DNA of 64,000 nt from Chlorops oryzae (GCA_020466095.1 CM035807.1:6600240-6664239), one strand, 5' to 3'; positions 35,646 through 46,774 are shown, counted from the first letter of the stretch. Notes: generated by a model from the sequence alone, not told the origin. Made by a program: numbers and translations.

Positions 35646-35651
35646 GATAAG
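35646..35651 (-). promoter_or_regulatory. GATA site upstream of Alp copy B
   Basis: GATAAG lies about 82 bp upstream of the start codon, at a position like that in copy A. Only one clear site is seen near this copy; another GATAAG lies near 35869. Confidence 0.35.
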
Positions 35652-36150
35652 ATCATGATTTAGATTTAGGGTTCATGCGGTATAAATGAACATTGAAAGC
35701 ATTCTTAATTTTAAAACGATTAAATGCGAGTTAGTCAGGTCCGTAGAGAGGAATTTATGGCCCGAAGGTTATGTCTGCTTCGATTCAAGCTCCTCATTAA
35801 TTCTGGTCTTCTTTAAGGAGGAGAGGTCTGCACAGACCACAGTCTTGTTTAAGGTAACTGATAGCAAAAGATAAGTATTTCAAACGGCATTTACTCTTTC
35901 GAGAAATAAATGGTTATTGACTGTACATATTAATTTGATAGCCCCTCTTCTAAATTGTTATTTATTGCCCTATTAAAAAGCAAAATAGAACCATTGATTT
36001 CTTGATGAAAGCAAAAATTATCGACGATAAGAAATTTAATCAGAAATTTTTCTCGATTGAACATTCATTTTGTAAATCTATCAACGTTATATTGTACCCT
36101 ATTATATAAACTTTACCTTTTGTTTAGGACAAGTTCAGGGTTTAACTAAT

Positions 36151-36937
36151 AATGCATTTCCATATGGTGTTTAACTCGCGTTTAAGCGTTTAGGGCCCTA
36201 AACGAGGTGTTAAACTCGTGTTTTGCCATACAAAAGTTAAACGCGATAACGAAGTGTTTATCTCTTTAACACCTCATAAACACTTTCATCGATAGGAAAA
36301 AAATAATCGATTTATCGTATCGGAATTTCATGCATATCTAACTGTCAAAAGAAAATAAAAACAAAAAACAAAAAATGTTGCCAAAAGCAAAACTAAAAAT
36401 TCCCTACAAACTACAAAAAATTCCCTAAATTTTTTTACACACGGAAAAATTCGAAAAAATGCATAATATGCGCAAGGCATAATCTTGTATTGTATGATTC
36501 TTGGTAGAGTATCGATGCTGAACGATAGTTTTTACCAAAAATAATAAAATTAAGGTTATGGGCCATGTCACAGAAATCGATTTCAAAACCGTGTAAAAAT
36601 TATAATCCTCCTAAAATCTTTCAGATATAGTTTTTTTCTGGGTTTTCCACTTCCAACTCCACGAGACGAGACGTTTATTTTGTCGTTTTTATTGATCGAC
36701 AAGAAACTATATTCAAAATATCTCTTAATATTTAAGAATATACCACAAATTCCCTACATTTTGCCGAATTTAATAATTCTGTCCCTCTTTCCCTTCAAGT
36801 GATTTTCCTACAAATGGCAACACTGCTTGCAATTGTAAATAAACAAACAGCTGTGAAACTTAAACACCTCGCATACGTGGAACCGCTCGAAGTGTTTAGC
36901 TAAACATCTCAGAGTTAAACACCATATAGAAACGCGC
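36151..36937. mobile_element. MITE-like element, about 785 bp, TIR with CATATGGTGTTTAACTC
   Basis: The left end GCATTTCCATATGGTGTTTA and the complement of the right end GCGTTTCTATATGGTGTTTA match, continuing to AACTC. Internal copies of GTTTAACTCG, TTTAGGGCCCTAAACG and GTGTTTA lie near both ends. No transposase frame; target duplication unclear. Confidence 0.6.
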
Positions 36938-37026
36938 TATAAGTAAAAAACTAAATGCGACTGTGCCCGTAGAAGTACAACGATAGTTTAGCACAGCTAC
37001 AAGTTTCAGATACTTAGTATCTTAAT

Positions 37027-37123
37027 GTGGCTCTGGGATAGCGCAGGGGATGCGTGCTATGCTCTTGATTCCGATGTCCGAGGTTCGATTCCCGTGTCCG
37101 AGGATCGATTCCCGGCACAGGCG
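37027..37123 (+). repeat. tRNA-like sequence with duplicated T arm
   Basis: A-box-like GGGATAGCGCAGGGGATGC is followed by B-box-like GAGGTTCGATTCCCG. A block of about 20 bp around the B box is then repeated with one change (GAGGATCGATTCCCG). It does not fold into a complete tRNA; likely a tRNA-derived repeat. Confidence 0.45.
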
Positions 37124-37584
37124 AAACAAAGTGTATTGTTGCAAGCCTAGCAGTGATTTTATAAAAATTGCATGTTAGGTAAACCGGTAAACGGCCTTTG
37201 TGGCAGCCACTTCAACATACATAGTATCTACATAAATCAAGCTTGAATTAAGTAAGAACCAAAAGAAACATCAAAAATCTGAAATTGACGAAAGTCAGCT
37301 GATTTTCGTAAATTCCCTTAATATGGTTTCCAGACAATTGCATTAAACTGAATTTAGTACCTTAAGTAGACTTTAGTAGTGAGTTTAAACTGAGTTTAGG
37401 GTATTTAAATTAAGAAATAAACTCATGAGTTTAGGCATTCGTTGCTGCAACCCTTACATTTCACTACCTTTTTTGACAACGATGAAATTACCTGTTTGCT
37501 TCTTTTTTCAAATCTTTAGAGGTGAAATTAATTTTCGTTTGTTTTAATAATAAAAAGAAATAAAATATCTTTCTCCCCAATTAA

Positions 37585-37660
37585 TCTTGTTTGCGACCGG
37601 ATTCGAACCTCAGCCTTTCGGGTTCCAAGGCGGAGGCCTATCCACTATACCACGATATCT
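37585..37660 (-). repeat. tRNA-like sequence (degenerate, Pro TGG-like loop)
   Basis: On the minus strand it has A-box-like GTGGTATAGTGGATAGGC, an anticodon-type loop CTTGGAA and B-box-like GAGGTTCGAATCCGG at tRNA spacing. The acceptor stem does not pair, so it is probably a pseudo-tRNA or SINE head. Confidence 0.45.
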
Positions 37661-37902
37661 TTTCGATCAATCAAAGCAAACATCTAATTAAAGTTCGAAC
37701 AGGCTCGTAGAATTTATAGTCTGAAAGAGTATTTTCTAAATTCAACTTAAGGAGCTAAATTCAGATTTTAAGTTGACAGTCTGGAAGTCATATAAGAAGT
37801 GCAGCATTAGACTAAATCTCCAACGGAGACAAATGATTATCACTACGGCTTGATATGAAATTAAATATAAAATGCTAATAAAATATTAATAACATACATA
37901 GG

Positions 37903-38109
37903 TATGGGCATTTCCAGAAAAAAGTAAACTTTCTGTCACGTCCGAGCATATCTAATTGCCTTTCTGATCTGCATAAAATTTTGATTAGTATAAAATTCCG
38001 GAAGAGCTGCACGATAATATTAGAAAAAATATAACCATTTTCCACATTCTTCAATTCGGGAAAATTGCTAAAGTAACTGTCACGTCCGTTTGGAAATATG
38101 AACCCATAT
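37903..38109. mobile_element. MITE-like element, about 205 bp, TIR TATGGG..TTTCCA
   Basis: Left TATGGGCATTTCCAG with CTGTCACGTCC inside, and right complement TATGGGTTCATATTTCCA with GACGTGACAG inside, form imperfect inverted repeats. The tips resemble those at 5156 and 19002. Confidence 0.5.
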
Positions 38110-38598
38110 ACAGAATATCTAATTTCGAATGGTTTTTTGGGCATAAATCAAAGATCATGAGAATATTTTCCATATGCAATTATTTGTAACTTTAACAGCA
38201 TTTGTTCATCGTTTAAAGCGCTATTTTTGTCATTTAAAGGGCATTTTTCCGAGTCCTAATTATGACCCATGGAAGAAGATCTTAGGAAAGTCTCTCGCCA
38301 CTTAGAATAAAGAGTATTAATGCATAAGTTCCAATTTTCCGGGCAACCAATCGTATTAATGTGTGTAAACTACTAAGATAGCAAAAAATTTGGTGAGGCT
38401 TCCGAACTTCCGGACTCTTAGTTACATCAGGAGTGTATCTATAAATCCGAAGCTTTTCGAGTTAATGTGGATTTTTTCTCTCCAATAATGCGATATTCAA
38501 CTTCTCCAGAGCACTTTGTAGCAATCTTCTTGGTTTTAAAAACCATTAAAAATAAAAAATTAAAATATTTAAAGCTAACCCTTTATATGTGTTGGATA

Positions 38599-38642
38599 TT
38601 GTATTGTTTGGGTCGCCTGACAAAAACACCCTTACTTGTTTT
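38599..38642 (+). mobile_element. Terminal fragment of INE-1/Helentron-like repeat
   Basis: GGTCGCCTGACAAAAACACC followed by CTTACTTGTT matches the right end of the repeat at 43671-44142 and the inverted left end at 10971. Only the tip is present. Confidence 0.5.
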
Positions 38643-38904
38643 AAAATAAATTTTATCACAGCCCAATTCGCAAGTACAATAGAACGTGCAATTTGATATT
38701 ATTTCAACAGATTTCAATGGATTTTTTTCCCAGTAAATACCTTCTATATTCTAAAATTCGATTAATTAATGTAATCAATTCTGACAAAATCGAACGATGA
38801 AAAAAGCCATATAATCCGAAAAATGATGATAATTAAATTGAAAAGGCTTCGAAAGCATTCGAATGGGCTTATAAAATAAATCGTTTTTTCTTCTTTTTTT
38901 TCAG

Positions 38905-38962
38905 AAATACGTCAGCGAGCTGTCGACCGTGAGAGATTGCGCTACCGAATGCTCTGAAAAAG
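38905..38962 (+). CDS. Ly6/uPAR three-finger protein, coding exon 2 of 3
   Basis: This 58-base exon is too short to stand out by length but is well supported. A strong pyrimidine tract and TTTCAG precede it, and GTAAATA follows. It continues the exon-1 frame in phase 0 as KYVSELSTVRDCATECSEK and leaves in phase 1. It supplies cysteines 6 and 7 of the ten expected in the domain, and its spacing fits the middle of a Ly6 fold. It lies about 24.85 kb downstream of exon 1. Confidence 0.88.
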
Positions 38963-39106
38963 GTAAATAATGTTTGATCATAATTATTTAAGTTAATTGG
39001 ATTTATGGAAGCCAGTTTTGTATGAAACACAGAAAAAAACGAATGCTTATAATGGAACAATATATGTACATATGTACAATTCAAAATAAAATAAGGCCCC
39101 TACCTC

Positions 39107-39178
39107 TTTCTTTCTCTATCTCTCTCTCTCTCCCTCTCTCCCGCTCTCTCTCTCTCTCTCTTTCACTCTCTCCATCTT

Positions 39179-39214
<36 letters not shown>

Positions 39215-39354
39215 CCTCTCTCTCTATCTCTCTTTCTCTCTCTTTCACTCTCTCCATCTTTTTCTCTCTCTCTCTCTCTCTCTCCCTCTCTATCTCTCTC
39301 TATCTCCCTCTATCTCTCTCTATCTCTCTTTCACTCTCTATCTCTCTCCATTTA

Positions 39355-39427
<73 letters not shown>

Positions 39428-39465
39428 TCTACTCTCTCTATCTCTCTCTATTCTTCATCTCTCCA

Positions 39466-39548
<83 letters not shown>

Positions 39549-39559
39549 ATCTCTATCTA

Positions 39560-39634
<75 letters not shown>

Positions 39635-39804
39635 TCTCTCTCTATCATCTCTCTCTATCTTTCTCTATCTTCTCTCATCTCTCTCTATTCTCTCTCTTCT
39701 CTTCTCCATCTCTCTCTATCTTCTCTTCTCTCATCTCTCTCTATCTCTCTCTCTCTACTCTCTCTCTTCTCTCTTCTCTCTATCTCTCTCTTCACTTCTC
39801 CTCT

Positions 39805-39853
<49 letters not shown>

Positions 39854-39911
39854 ATCTATCTCTCTATTTCTCTCTCTCTATAATATCTCTGTCTATATAT
39901 ATCTCTCTCTA

Positions 39912-40006
<95 letters not shown>

Positions 40007-40011
40007 TTCTC
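39107..40011 (+). repeat. Pyrimidine microsatellite array, (TATCTCTC)n and (TC)n, about 0.9 kb
   Basis: Long runs of TATCTCTC alternate with pure TC runs and minor variants (TTCACTCTC, TCTCATC). It fills most of intron 2 (38963-40076) and ends about 65 bp before exon 3. The 338-codon Ser/Leu/Tyr open frame across it (39022-40038) is a by-product of the repeat. Confidence 0.97.
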
Positions 40012-40076
40012 ATGTTTCGTCTCTGCACAAAACTTTGAATTTAAAAACTTAATTTTGTGCTTGAATAATTTTGTAG

Positions 40077-40222
40077 AAGTCTGGGACACCAAAACCTACT
40101 GCTGCAATACAGATGCCTGTAACGGAGCTGATAACGGAGACGCTTCTCTATCTCTCGCTTTGATTCCTACAATTTATTTGTTATATCAATCTATCAGATC
40201 AATGATGCCAGTTCATCATTAA
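40077..40222 (+). CDS. Ly6/uPAR three-finger protein, coding exon 3 of 3
   Basis: After TTTTGTAG the exon completes the split Glu codon and reads EVWDTKTYCCNTDACNGAD. CC followed by the D.CN motif is the hallmark C-terminal end of a Ly6 domain and brings the cysteine count to ten. The small-residue stretch NGADNGDA and a hydrophobic tail (LSLALIPTIYLLY) look like a GPI-anchor signal, so a membrane-tethered extracellular protein is inferred. The stop is TAA at 40220-40222. The last five residues after the hydrophobic tail (MPVHH) are polar, slightly unusual for a GPI signal. Confidence 0.92.
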
Positions 40223-40280
40223 AAAACGAACGATGTTTTATTATAAAAAAGCAACTTTTTTCTTTTTTATCGTTTGCATT

Positions 40281-40286
40281 AATAAA
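40281..40286 (+). promoter_or_regulatory. Candidate poly(A) signal of the Ly6 gene
   Basis: AATAAA about 60 bases after the stop codon. Further AATAAA words near 40717 and 40773 could give longer 3' UTRs. Confidence 0.4.
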
Positions 40287-40910
40287 AAGAAAAACGTTTT
40301 AACTATTTTTAATGAAAAGTAATTTTTTCTAAATGTTTTTTTATAATTTTACTTAAAAATCAATGTTTTAAATCTCTAGCAAAAACAAAAACAAAAACCA
40401 AAAAGAAAAAGAAAACGAAAGAAAAAGTTATACATACATATTCAACAAACTTTTAGATAAGGGACCTAATAAGAATTTTGTTTGTTTTGTCAAGGTAATA
40501 ATATTTGAAATGAATTTCAATTGCTTTTCTGCTCTAATTTCTGTCAAATCCTACAACCGTTTCCGATGTAATGGTAAATTCTAAATTTTTAACTCGCGTA
40601 GTTTTACCAGTCTTCCCAAAAAGAAAAAACAAAACAAAAAAAAAAAAGTCTTAAAACAAATATAATCAAGCTTATTAACAATGCAAACAAGTGTCAAAAG
40701 ACGCAATTCGCATGCAAATAAAATTAAGAGAGAAAATATCACATCCATCAAAGAAAATCGAAAATATCTTCTTTAAATAAACGTAATCTATTGAGTGAGC
40801 AAATGAAGGCAATTGTTGAGAAGATGACCTCTCGATAAATGATGACTAATTTGATGGACTTATGTGCTCAAAACGATTCACATCTGAGTTCAAATACACT
40901 AAATAACGAG

Positions 40911-41329
40911 CATGGCTGTTAAATTGCGATTACGATTTGTAATCAATAAGATTACAATTTAAAAAGAATTATAATAATAATGATTATATAATCCTTTTGT
41001 GAGAAATATCAGATAATTAATTGATTACGACTAAAAGTAATCAAATTGTAATCAAATCAAAAAATAATCAAAAATAATCAAAACTTACCATCAAAAGTTG
41101 TTGTGTTATTTATTTGATTACATTTGATTATTTTTGATTACTTTTAGTAATCCCAAGTAATCATGATTACAATTTGATAACTTGTAATCGTAATTATTTG
41201 ATTATTGGGCCAAACAGAAGGGAAAGTAGCAAAAAGAAAGAAGCGATTTTAATCAATTATTTCAGCTTTTCTATTAAAGTAATCTAATTAATAATGACTG
41301 CGATTAGTAATCATTATTTAACAGCTATG
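40911..41329. mobile_element. DNA transposon remnant, 419 bp, TIR CAT(G/A)GCTGTTAAAT
   Basis: The left end CATGGCTGTTAAATTGCGATTA and the complement of the right end CATAGCTGTTAAATAATGATTA are inverted repeats. AATAACGAG before and AGTAACGAG after form a 9-bp flanking repeat with one mismatch. The interior is full of TAATCA/TGATTA words and lacks open frames. Confidence 0.6.
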
Positions 41330-41518
41330 AGTAACGAGTATCTATAAACTGTGAAATATCCTTCACATTGTGATGATATAATAGGCCTGTTAAATAAGGG
41401 ATGCATCCGATTCTTAGGCTCATCTATCGGAGATACTTTCCGTTTGGTGACATGTCAGCGCTGCAGATACTAAAAACGTCGATAAGATTGTTTTTGTGCA
41501 AAATTTCAATGTTATAAT

Positions 41519-42081
41519 CAGTGCCGGCCACCACTATATTTACTAATTGCGTTTGTATTCGTGCACATTACACAGCGAGAAACAGTTGTGGATGTTTTCA
41601 TACAAAATTGCATACATTTTTCTTAGAGCCGAAAAATATTGTTCTTTATGTCCCTGGATCGATGTGTCGCAAAAACTCGACGCCTCGTCGAAGAAGTAGG
41701 GATGGGTAATTTTGGAGCTTTTTCAGCTCATCTTGAAACTCTTTTATCTTGAAAATTTACAGTACAGAGCAGAGAACTATTGTACAAATCAATGATGTGC
41801 TGAATTTATATATATTATATAATAAAATAACTGATTATTAAGAATACGATAAAAAAATTCCTGAAGTATAAAAAGTTCATTTTCTTCGAAGTGTATCAAG
41901 GCTGATAAAAATTTACGTTCTCATCTAGCTTCATCCGACGCAGCTCCGTCTCGCTTGACGTTTTCCACTCAACTGAACGAATTTTTGGCTCTCAGCTTTG
42001 CTTCTCATTTGAGAGCAATTTTGTGCACATACGAGTGCTTACGCTCTTTTTGCTTCTAGCTTGCTTCCGTGGCCGGCACTG
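41519..42081. mobile_element. hAT-type MITE, 563 bp, 8-bp TSD GTTATAAT
   Basis: Thirteen-base perfect terminal inverted repeats CAGTGCCGGCCAC bracket the element, and GTTATAAT lies directly outside both ends (41511-41518 and 42082-42089). An 8-bp duplication with CAGTG tips is diagnostic for hAT. No transposase frame remains; the frame 41521-41709 has no recognisable domain. Confidence 0.88.
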
Positions 42082-42089
42082 GTTATAAT

Positions 42090-43670
42090 GCGTGACATAC
42101 AGAAGAAAATTATTTTATTATAGCAAGAGGCACACAGAGGGGAAAAGAGATTTTAATGTTGGTCGATCCCCTCTGCCTGTTTTTCATTGAAATGTCTTTA
42201 AGTTCACAATGCGACTGTCGCCATGGATTTCATTACATTTTCGCTGTCGTCTAAAAAAAAAAAAACAATCAAAAAAACCGCATGGATGCATCCCGAGAAC
42301 AAAACACTTTAAATATTTTTAAGCTCGAATAATTTTGAAAAAAAAAAAATTTGTTTTTTTTTTTTGAATAAAAATCTTTAAAAATATTATGCAATCAACA
42401 ATTTCAACGAGTTTAAAAATTTTGGGGCGGTCGAAATAGTTGATTCCTATTAATATTTTTCAACAAAAATACGAAATATTTTTATTTAAACCGCATTTCA
42501 TTGAAGATTAGAATTCAAAAATGTAAGAAAAAATCTTACACCAATATTCATGTTATTTAAGCAACGAAAGTAAAGGATTAATTTGTGAAAATTTGACAAA
42601 ATATGTTAAAAACAGTTGTAAAGAGCGTCATATTATAAAGCTATCGATATCGAACATAACGATATAAATCGAATTACAAACAAAAGTTTAACGAAACAGT
42701 AAAATTAAACACAAACAAATAAAAGAAAATAGAAAAAAACAAAAGAAAATTCGAAAATATATACAATTTTCCCCTCAACTGTACAAGAAATTCTAAATTA
42801 TTGTTTAAAGCGTAAACAATTAGCGTTACTATTATAAATATATAAATATATACATATATAAATATATATAAAGAGAAATGTAAGGCAAGAACTCTGAAAA
42901 ATGAACAGATATCTAAATGAATTACTAAGCCGAAATTATGATTACAAAATAAAGCGATCGAACAAAATAAATAGCAAAATATATCACAAAAAATATATTC
43001 TAAAAATTTCTTAATGAAAAAAAATTGATAAATTTTTTGAATCGTTTTTATTTATTTATTTTTTTTTTTTTGATTTTCTTTGTCGAAAAGTCTTCAATGT
43101 GCTCAGTTGCTCATGAGATAACTCAAAGTAAGTTTACTAAGAAGAGCTCAAAAAGTTTTTCATTTTATTTAGTCAGACTTCAGAGCCGCAAAGAAATGGT
43201 TCCTAAATTTCGATTTTTTTTTTGTTTGCATTACATTCATGAAAATCGATAAATTATTTATCTAATCTGTTAATTAAATTTTTTCAAAACTGAGTATTTT
43301 TAGTCCCACTGTTTCTTTGTTATCGGTGCTTGGTCCTAAAGCAGATAAAAGCATTAAAGCGATAAGAAAATCATGAGCAACTTGGGTCTTGAGTCCAGAG
43401 TTACTGAGTCTTTTAGTGAGTTGAGTGCTTTTAGTTTGAGTTAAACTACTGTTTTAATTCTTTTGCTTGAGTAATCTTTCCAAATTTTAAAGAAATGATG
43501 ATATGGGAGCTATTTTCTTAAGTTATTTCATGATTCTGATTTTTGCGACTTTTAAACAAACGTTTTAAAGCTGATGGTCATTCTTTTCTAAGAGATCCTT
43601 TCTTTAAGCCCGAATTGTGTCTAGGTTACAAAGCATTGTATATTTCTTTTGTAGAATATCGATATTTATA
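42090..43670. other. No gene seen
   Basis: AT-rich sequence with A runs near 42254 and 42339, T run near 43055, and a (TATA)n-like stretch at 42835-42870. It may contain distal 3' UTR of the Ly6 gene, but nothing shows this directly. Confidence 0.45.
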
Positions 43671-44142
43671 TATTTATACCTGACACACTCTGTGTCCAGG
43701 GTATAATGCATTTGTGCGTACGTGTGTAACACCCAGAACCAGTCGAGATAGACCATACCAAAATGTTTATAGAAATGATCAGCGTCACCAGGAGATTCCA
43801 TTCAGATTTCCGTCTGTTTGTGTACAGATTTCTTAACGAAGGAACTGATCAATCCTAACGAAATTCGGTATGCATATTGGCGGGATTATGAGTAAGATCA
43901 AGTTCGAGAATAGGAATAATTGGATCATTTTAAGTCGTGCCTCCAGTACTAAGACATGGTCTGTCACAAAATTCTCAAAAACTAAAAAAAAAAAACAGAG
44001 TTTTTGGAGATACTTTAAAGAAATCTGAAATTGGAGCTTCTATTTAAGCCTCCGATTAAAACATAAGTATATATCTAACTGTTTATCTGTGCCGGGCATT
44101 GCATTGTCAGGTTCGCCTGATTGTAACACCCTTACTTGTTTT
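43671..44142 (+). mobile_element. INE-1/Helentron-like dispersed repeat
   Basis: It begins TTATACCTGACACACTCTGT and ends TAACACCCTTACTTGTTTTT. Inside are GTAACACCCAGAACCAGTCG, AAATGATCAGCGTCACCAGG and a degraded CCGTCTGTTTGTG tract. It is the inverted relative of 10971-11561. Confidence 0.65.
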
Positions 44143-45081
44143 TGTTAGATACATTTCAAAAGGGTTTGCCAATTGGGGCGGAATTCTTCTGCAAAAGCCT
44201 TCTGCTATAAATATGATACAAAATTCATTGAGCTTTTTTTTTTATCTTATAGAGTTGATAACGTTATTTTGTTGGCTATATTTGAACTCGAATATATAAA
44301 TAATCTTAAGGATCTTTATTGTTGTTGAATCCTATCTCTATCTTCTCTTTTATTTCGTCCAATTACTCAACGAAATTAGTTCTCCTTTAAGAAAACGAAA
44401 AAAAAAAAAATATAATTTTTATAAGATATACTTATGTTTGTTGAATGTGTTTTTAAGATAAATATATATATATATATATTATTATTATTATTACATAAGT
44501 ATTTACGAATCTTATTATTGCAATTAACACGTAGACGGTTGATGTAAAGCCAAAGCTGTTTTCGAAATGCTAATTAGTACTAAAGCAGATAAATAAATAT
44601 TTCCAAATAAAGTTTTCATTTTAATTTTAGCAAAAATTAAATGTTGTAAATATTTCTTGGAACAAGGGATTTTGGGTTGCTTATTTGTTTAAATTGTTCG
44701 AGGGTAATTAGAGGATTCTTAAAGAAGTCCTTGAGCAATTGACAACTGAGCTGACTGTTATCAGAAGCAGGGTTTCAAAATGAATCTAAGTTTCACCTCT
44801 TCATCTATTGTAAAAACCCTTTACATTCCGAATTTATTAAGGGTTAACACTTCTTCTGACAGTTTGTTAGTTTCCTTGTCCAATGGGGGCTAGAGAAAAT
44901 ATTATAATTATCCCTGGATTCTTTTTATTCAAGTCAGTAATGCTTTGCATGGATTGGGAAATCCCTTTGAGACGCTTTGGTGCCATGACGATTTTGATGC
45001 TGACGGAAAACTGACTCTTATATCAGAAATCGAGAGACTCCTGTCAAACTACAATAGTTCTGCGGTCAAACCTTAAGGTAT
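44143..45081. other. No gene seen; small microsatellites
   Basis: (TA)n with (ATT)n at 44462-44493, plus A and T runs. No open frame of interest. Confidence 0.45.
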
Positions 45082-45089
45082 GTTATCAT

Positions 45090-46281
45090 CAGGGCTGGGC
45101 ATGAGATCTCCATGGAGCTGTGAGAGTTAAAACTTGTGTAGCAACACAAAAAGCAGCGACAGAGAAGAGAACGAAAAATTTGTCAGTGAGAGAAAATTAA
45201 CCAATCAGAAAAGGCTTTAGGTACATTCTAAAAATTGAGAGCAAGCAAATTTTTTTTATCGTAGCATGCTTTGCATAGATCAAATGGAAAATAAATCGAA
45301 GTGAATAACAACGTGTTCAATAGACTGCGCGTGTTAAATAAGAAAGGTCCCTGTAGTAAACAGTTGGGCAATTCTCTGAAAAGAACTAGTACCTTTACCA
45401 GAACTAGAAGAACCAGTCCATTTTTTGGATAAGCTTCCACCATAACTGTACTAGTGATAATTGGAATAATCGTATCCGTTAATCAAAGTTGAACTACAAA
45501 TCAATCGATAGTGACTGAACATAAATGCTTCTTCCCATTATTTACTTAAGGAAATAGAGGGGAAAAATCAACGATTCTAGTACCTTTTTCCCGTAAACAG
45601 CACTGGTATTTAACTGGTGTAAATTTACCCAATTGCCTATAAAAGTACTAGAATAGTTCTGGTGCCAACCGCACTAGTGCTTTCCTGTACAGATGTTGTA
45701 CTGATTTTCTACAGAATTTTATATGGGCAAGGGTATAGAAAAGAACTAGTACTGGTGGCTTTTTCACTAGTAAAGTACTAGTACAGCACTTGTTGAAATT
45801 TCTGCAGGGGTAATATTGGTTGTATTTGTATTTGAGTTATACTTTTATACTTTAAATTAAAGATTCAGTTGATCTTTTTAAAAATCCTTTGCTCTGTAGC
45901 ATTAAATTTGAATATGAAAAGGCTCAACTGGAACTAGATTCGCTTCAAAGAGATGCCTTGCTTCCTCTTGGTCGAGGCCTTGAATTTTGGCGTCATATTG
46001 ACAAAAACTTTTTTTAATTCGTTAACTGATAACCACCTTGAAAATCTTTTGCGTATTTAGACTTCAGGAGATGAAATTAATTTTGAAGAACTTATTCAGA
46101 TTTTAACATAATTCAGAAAGCTTGTGTTTTTCTAATGAAATAAGTTGTTTTCCACTCTGTCTGTTATTCGCCGCATTCAAGTTTCCTTTTATTCAAAAAT
46201 TTAAAAATTTTCTCAGTGCAGAGTAAAGCGCAGGCAGCATACACACAAGCAAAAGCTTCAATGTAGTGGTGCCCAGCCCTG
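45090..46281 (+). mobile_element. Decayed hAT transposon, about 1.19 kb
   Basis: The left tip CAGGGCTGGGCA and right tip TGCCCAGCCCTG are inverted repeats. Flanks GTTATCAT (45082-45089) and GATATCAT (46282-46289) match at 7 of 8 positions, an aged 8-bp duplication. The right subterminal word CAATGTAGTGGTG is shared with the MITE at 55720-55956. Remains of a transposase C-terminus lie at 45868-46100. A middle part (about 45349-45812) has its own repeated ACTAGT/CAGTAC words and CCCTG..GCAGGGG tips and may be another insertion. Confidence 0.8.
45868..46017 (+). pseudogene. hAT transposase C-terminal remnant
   Basis: The frame reads VDLFKNPLLCSIKFEYEKA, then QLELDSLQRDALLPL, LEFWRHIDKNFF and a stop. 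After that stop the same frame continues as SLTDNHLENLLRI, another stop, and TSGDEINFEELIQ. The words QLEL.DLQ, LEFW and LTD.HL..LLRI.TS recall the end of hAT transposases of the ZBED5/SCAND3-like (Buster) kind, whose C-terminus takes part in dimerisation. The rest of the protein (BED finger, RNase H fold) is absent. It lies inside a hAT-ended element, which supports the call. Confidence 0.6.
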
Positions 46282-46292
46282 GATATCATCTA

Positions 46293-46774
46293 CCCTGCAG
46301 GAAATGTCAATAGTGAATCTATACTCTTTCACTAATGACCGCGTCGACAGTACTACTGACCAGCTATACCCGCCGCAATGCTTTGCGCTATAGACATTTA
46401 ACATTGAATTGTCATTGAATGTCGACAGTAGACCGAAAAACTATTGACGAACTAGTGACGTCGGTACTATTATGTAGACAAAAGGAGTACTTTTTCGCTA
46501 GTCACCAGTAATTAATATATATATTTATACTTTCCGCTTTCAATAAAAATAGCTTGCATTTTAGTTTTAACGAGTCTAACTTGTTCAATTTTGCGGCACA
46601 TTTTACAAGGAGACACGTTGTTGACATGGTCAATGGAGATGAACTATATCTCTTGACAGTACAGTTTCTCTAATGACACCGCCTATAAATACTGTTTACG
46701 TTGTCACTAGTTCTCTTGTCTATATTGACGTCAATATAGACATGGGGCCATATGGCGACAGACTTCCTGCAGGG
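46293..46774. mobile_element. DNA transposon, 482 bp, 9-bp TSD TATCATCTA
   Basis: TATCATCTA lies immediately outside both ends (46284-46292 and 46775-46783). Tips CCCTGCAGGAA and TTCCTGCAGGG are perfect inverted repeats of 11 bp. A 9-bp duplication suits Mutator-like or Merlin-type elements more than hAT; the class is not settled. The interior has no transposase. Its left duplication overlaps the right duplication of the adjoining hAT. Confidence 0.8.

Noticed and set aside
37585..37660. Functional tRNA-Pro gene
   Set aside because: A and B boxes and a TGG loop are present, but the acceptor and anticodon stems fail to pair.
39022..40038. 338-codon plus-strand open frame, almost all Ser, Leu, Tyr and Ile
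   Set aside because: It translates the TATCTCTC/TC microsatellite; stop-free reading follows from the repeat unit, and real exons flank it.
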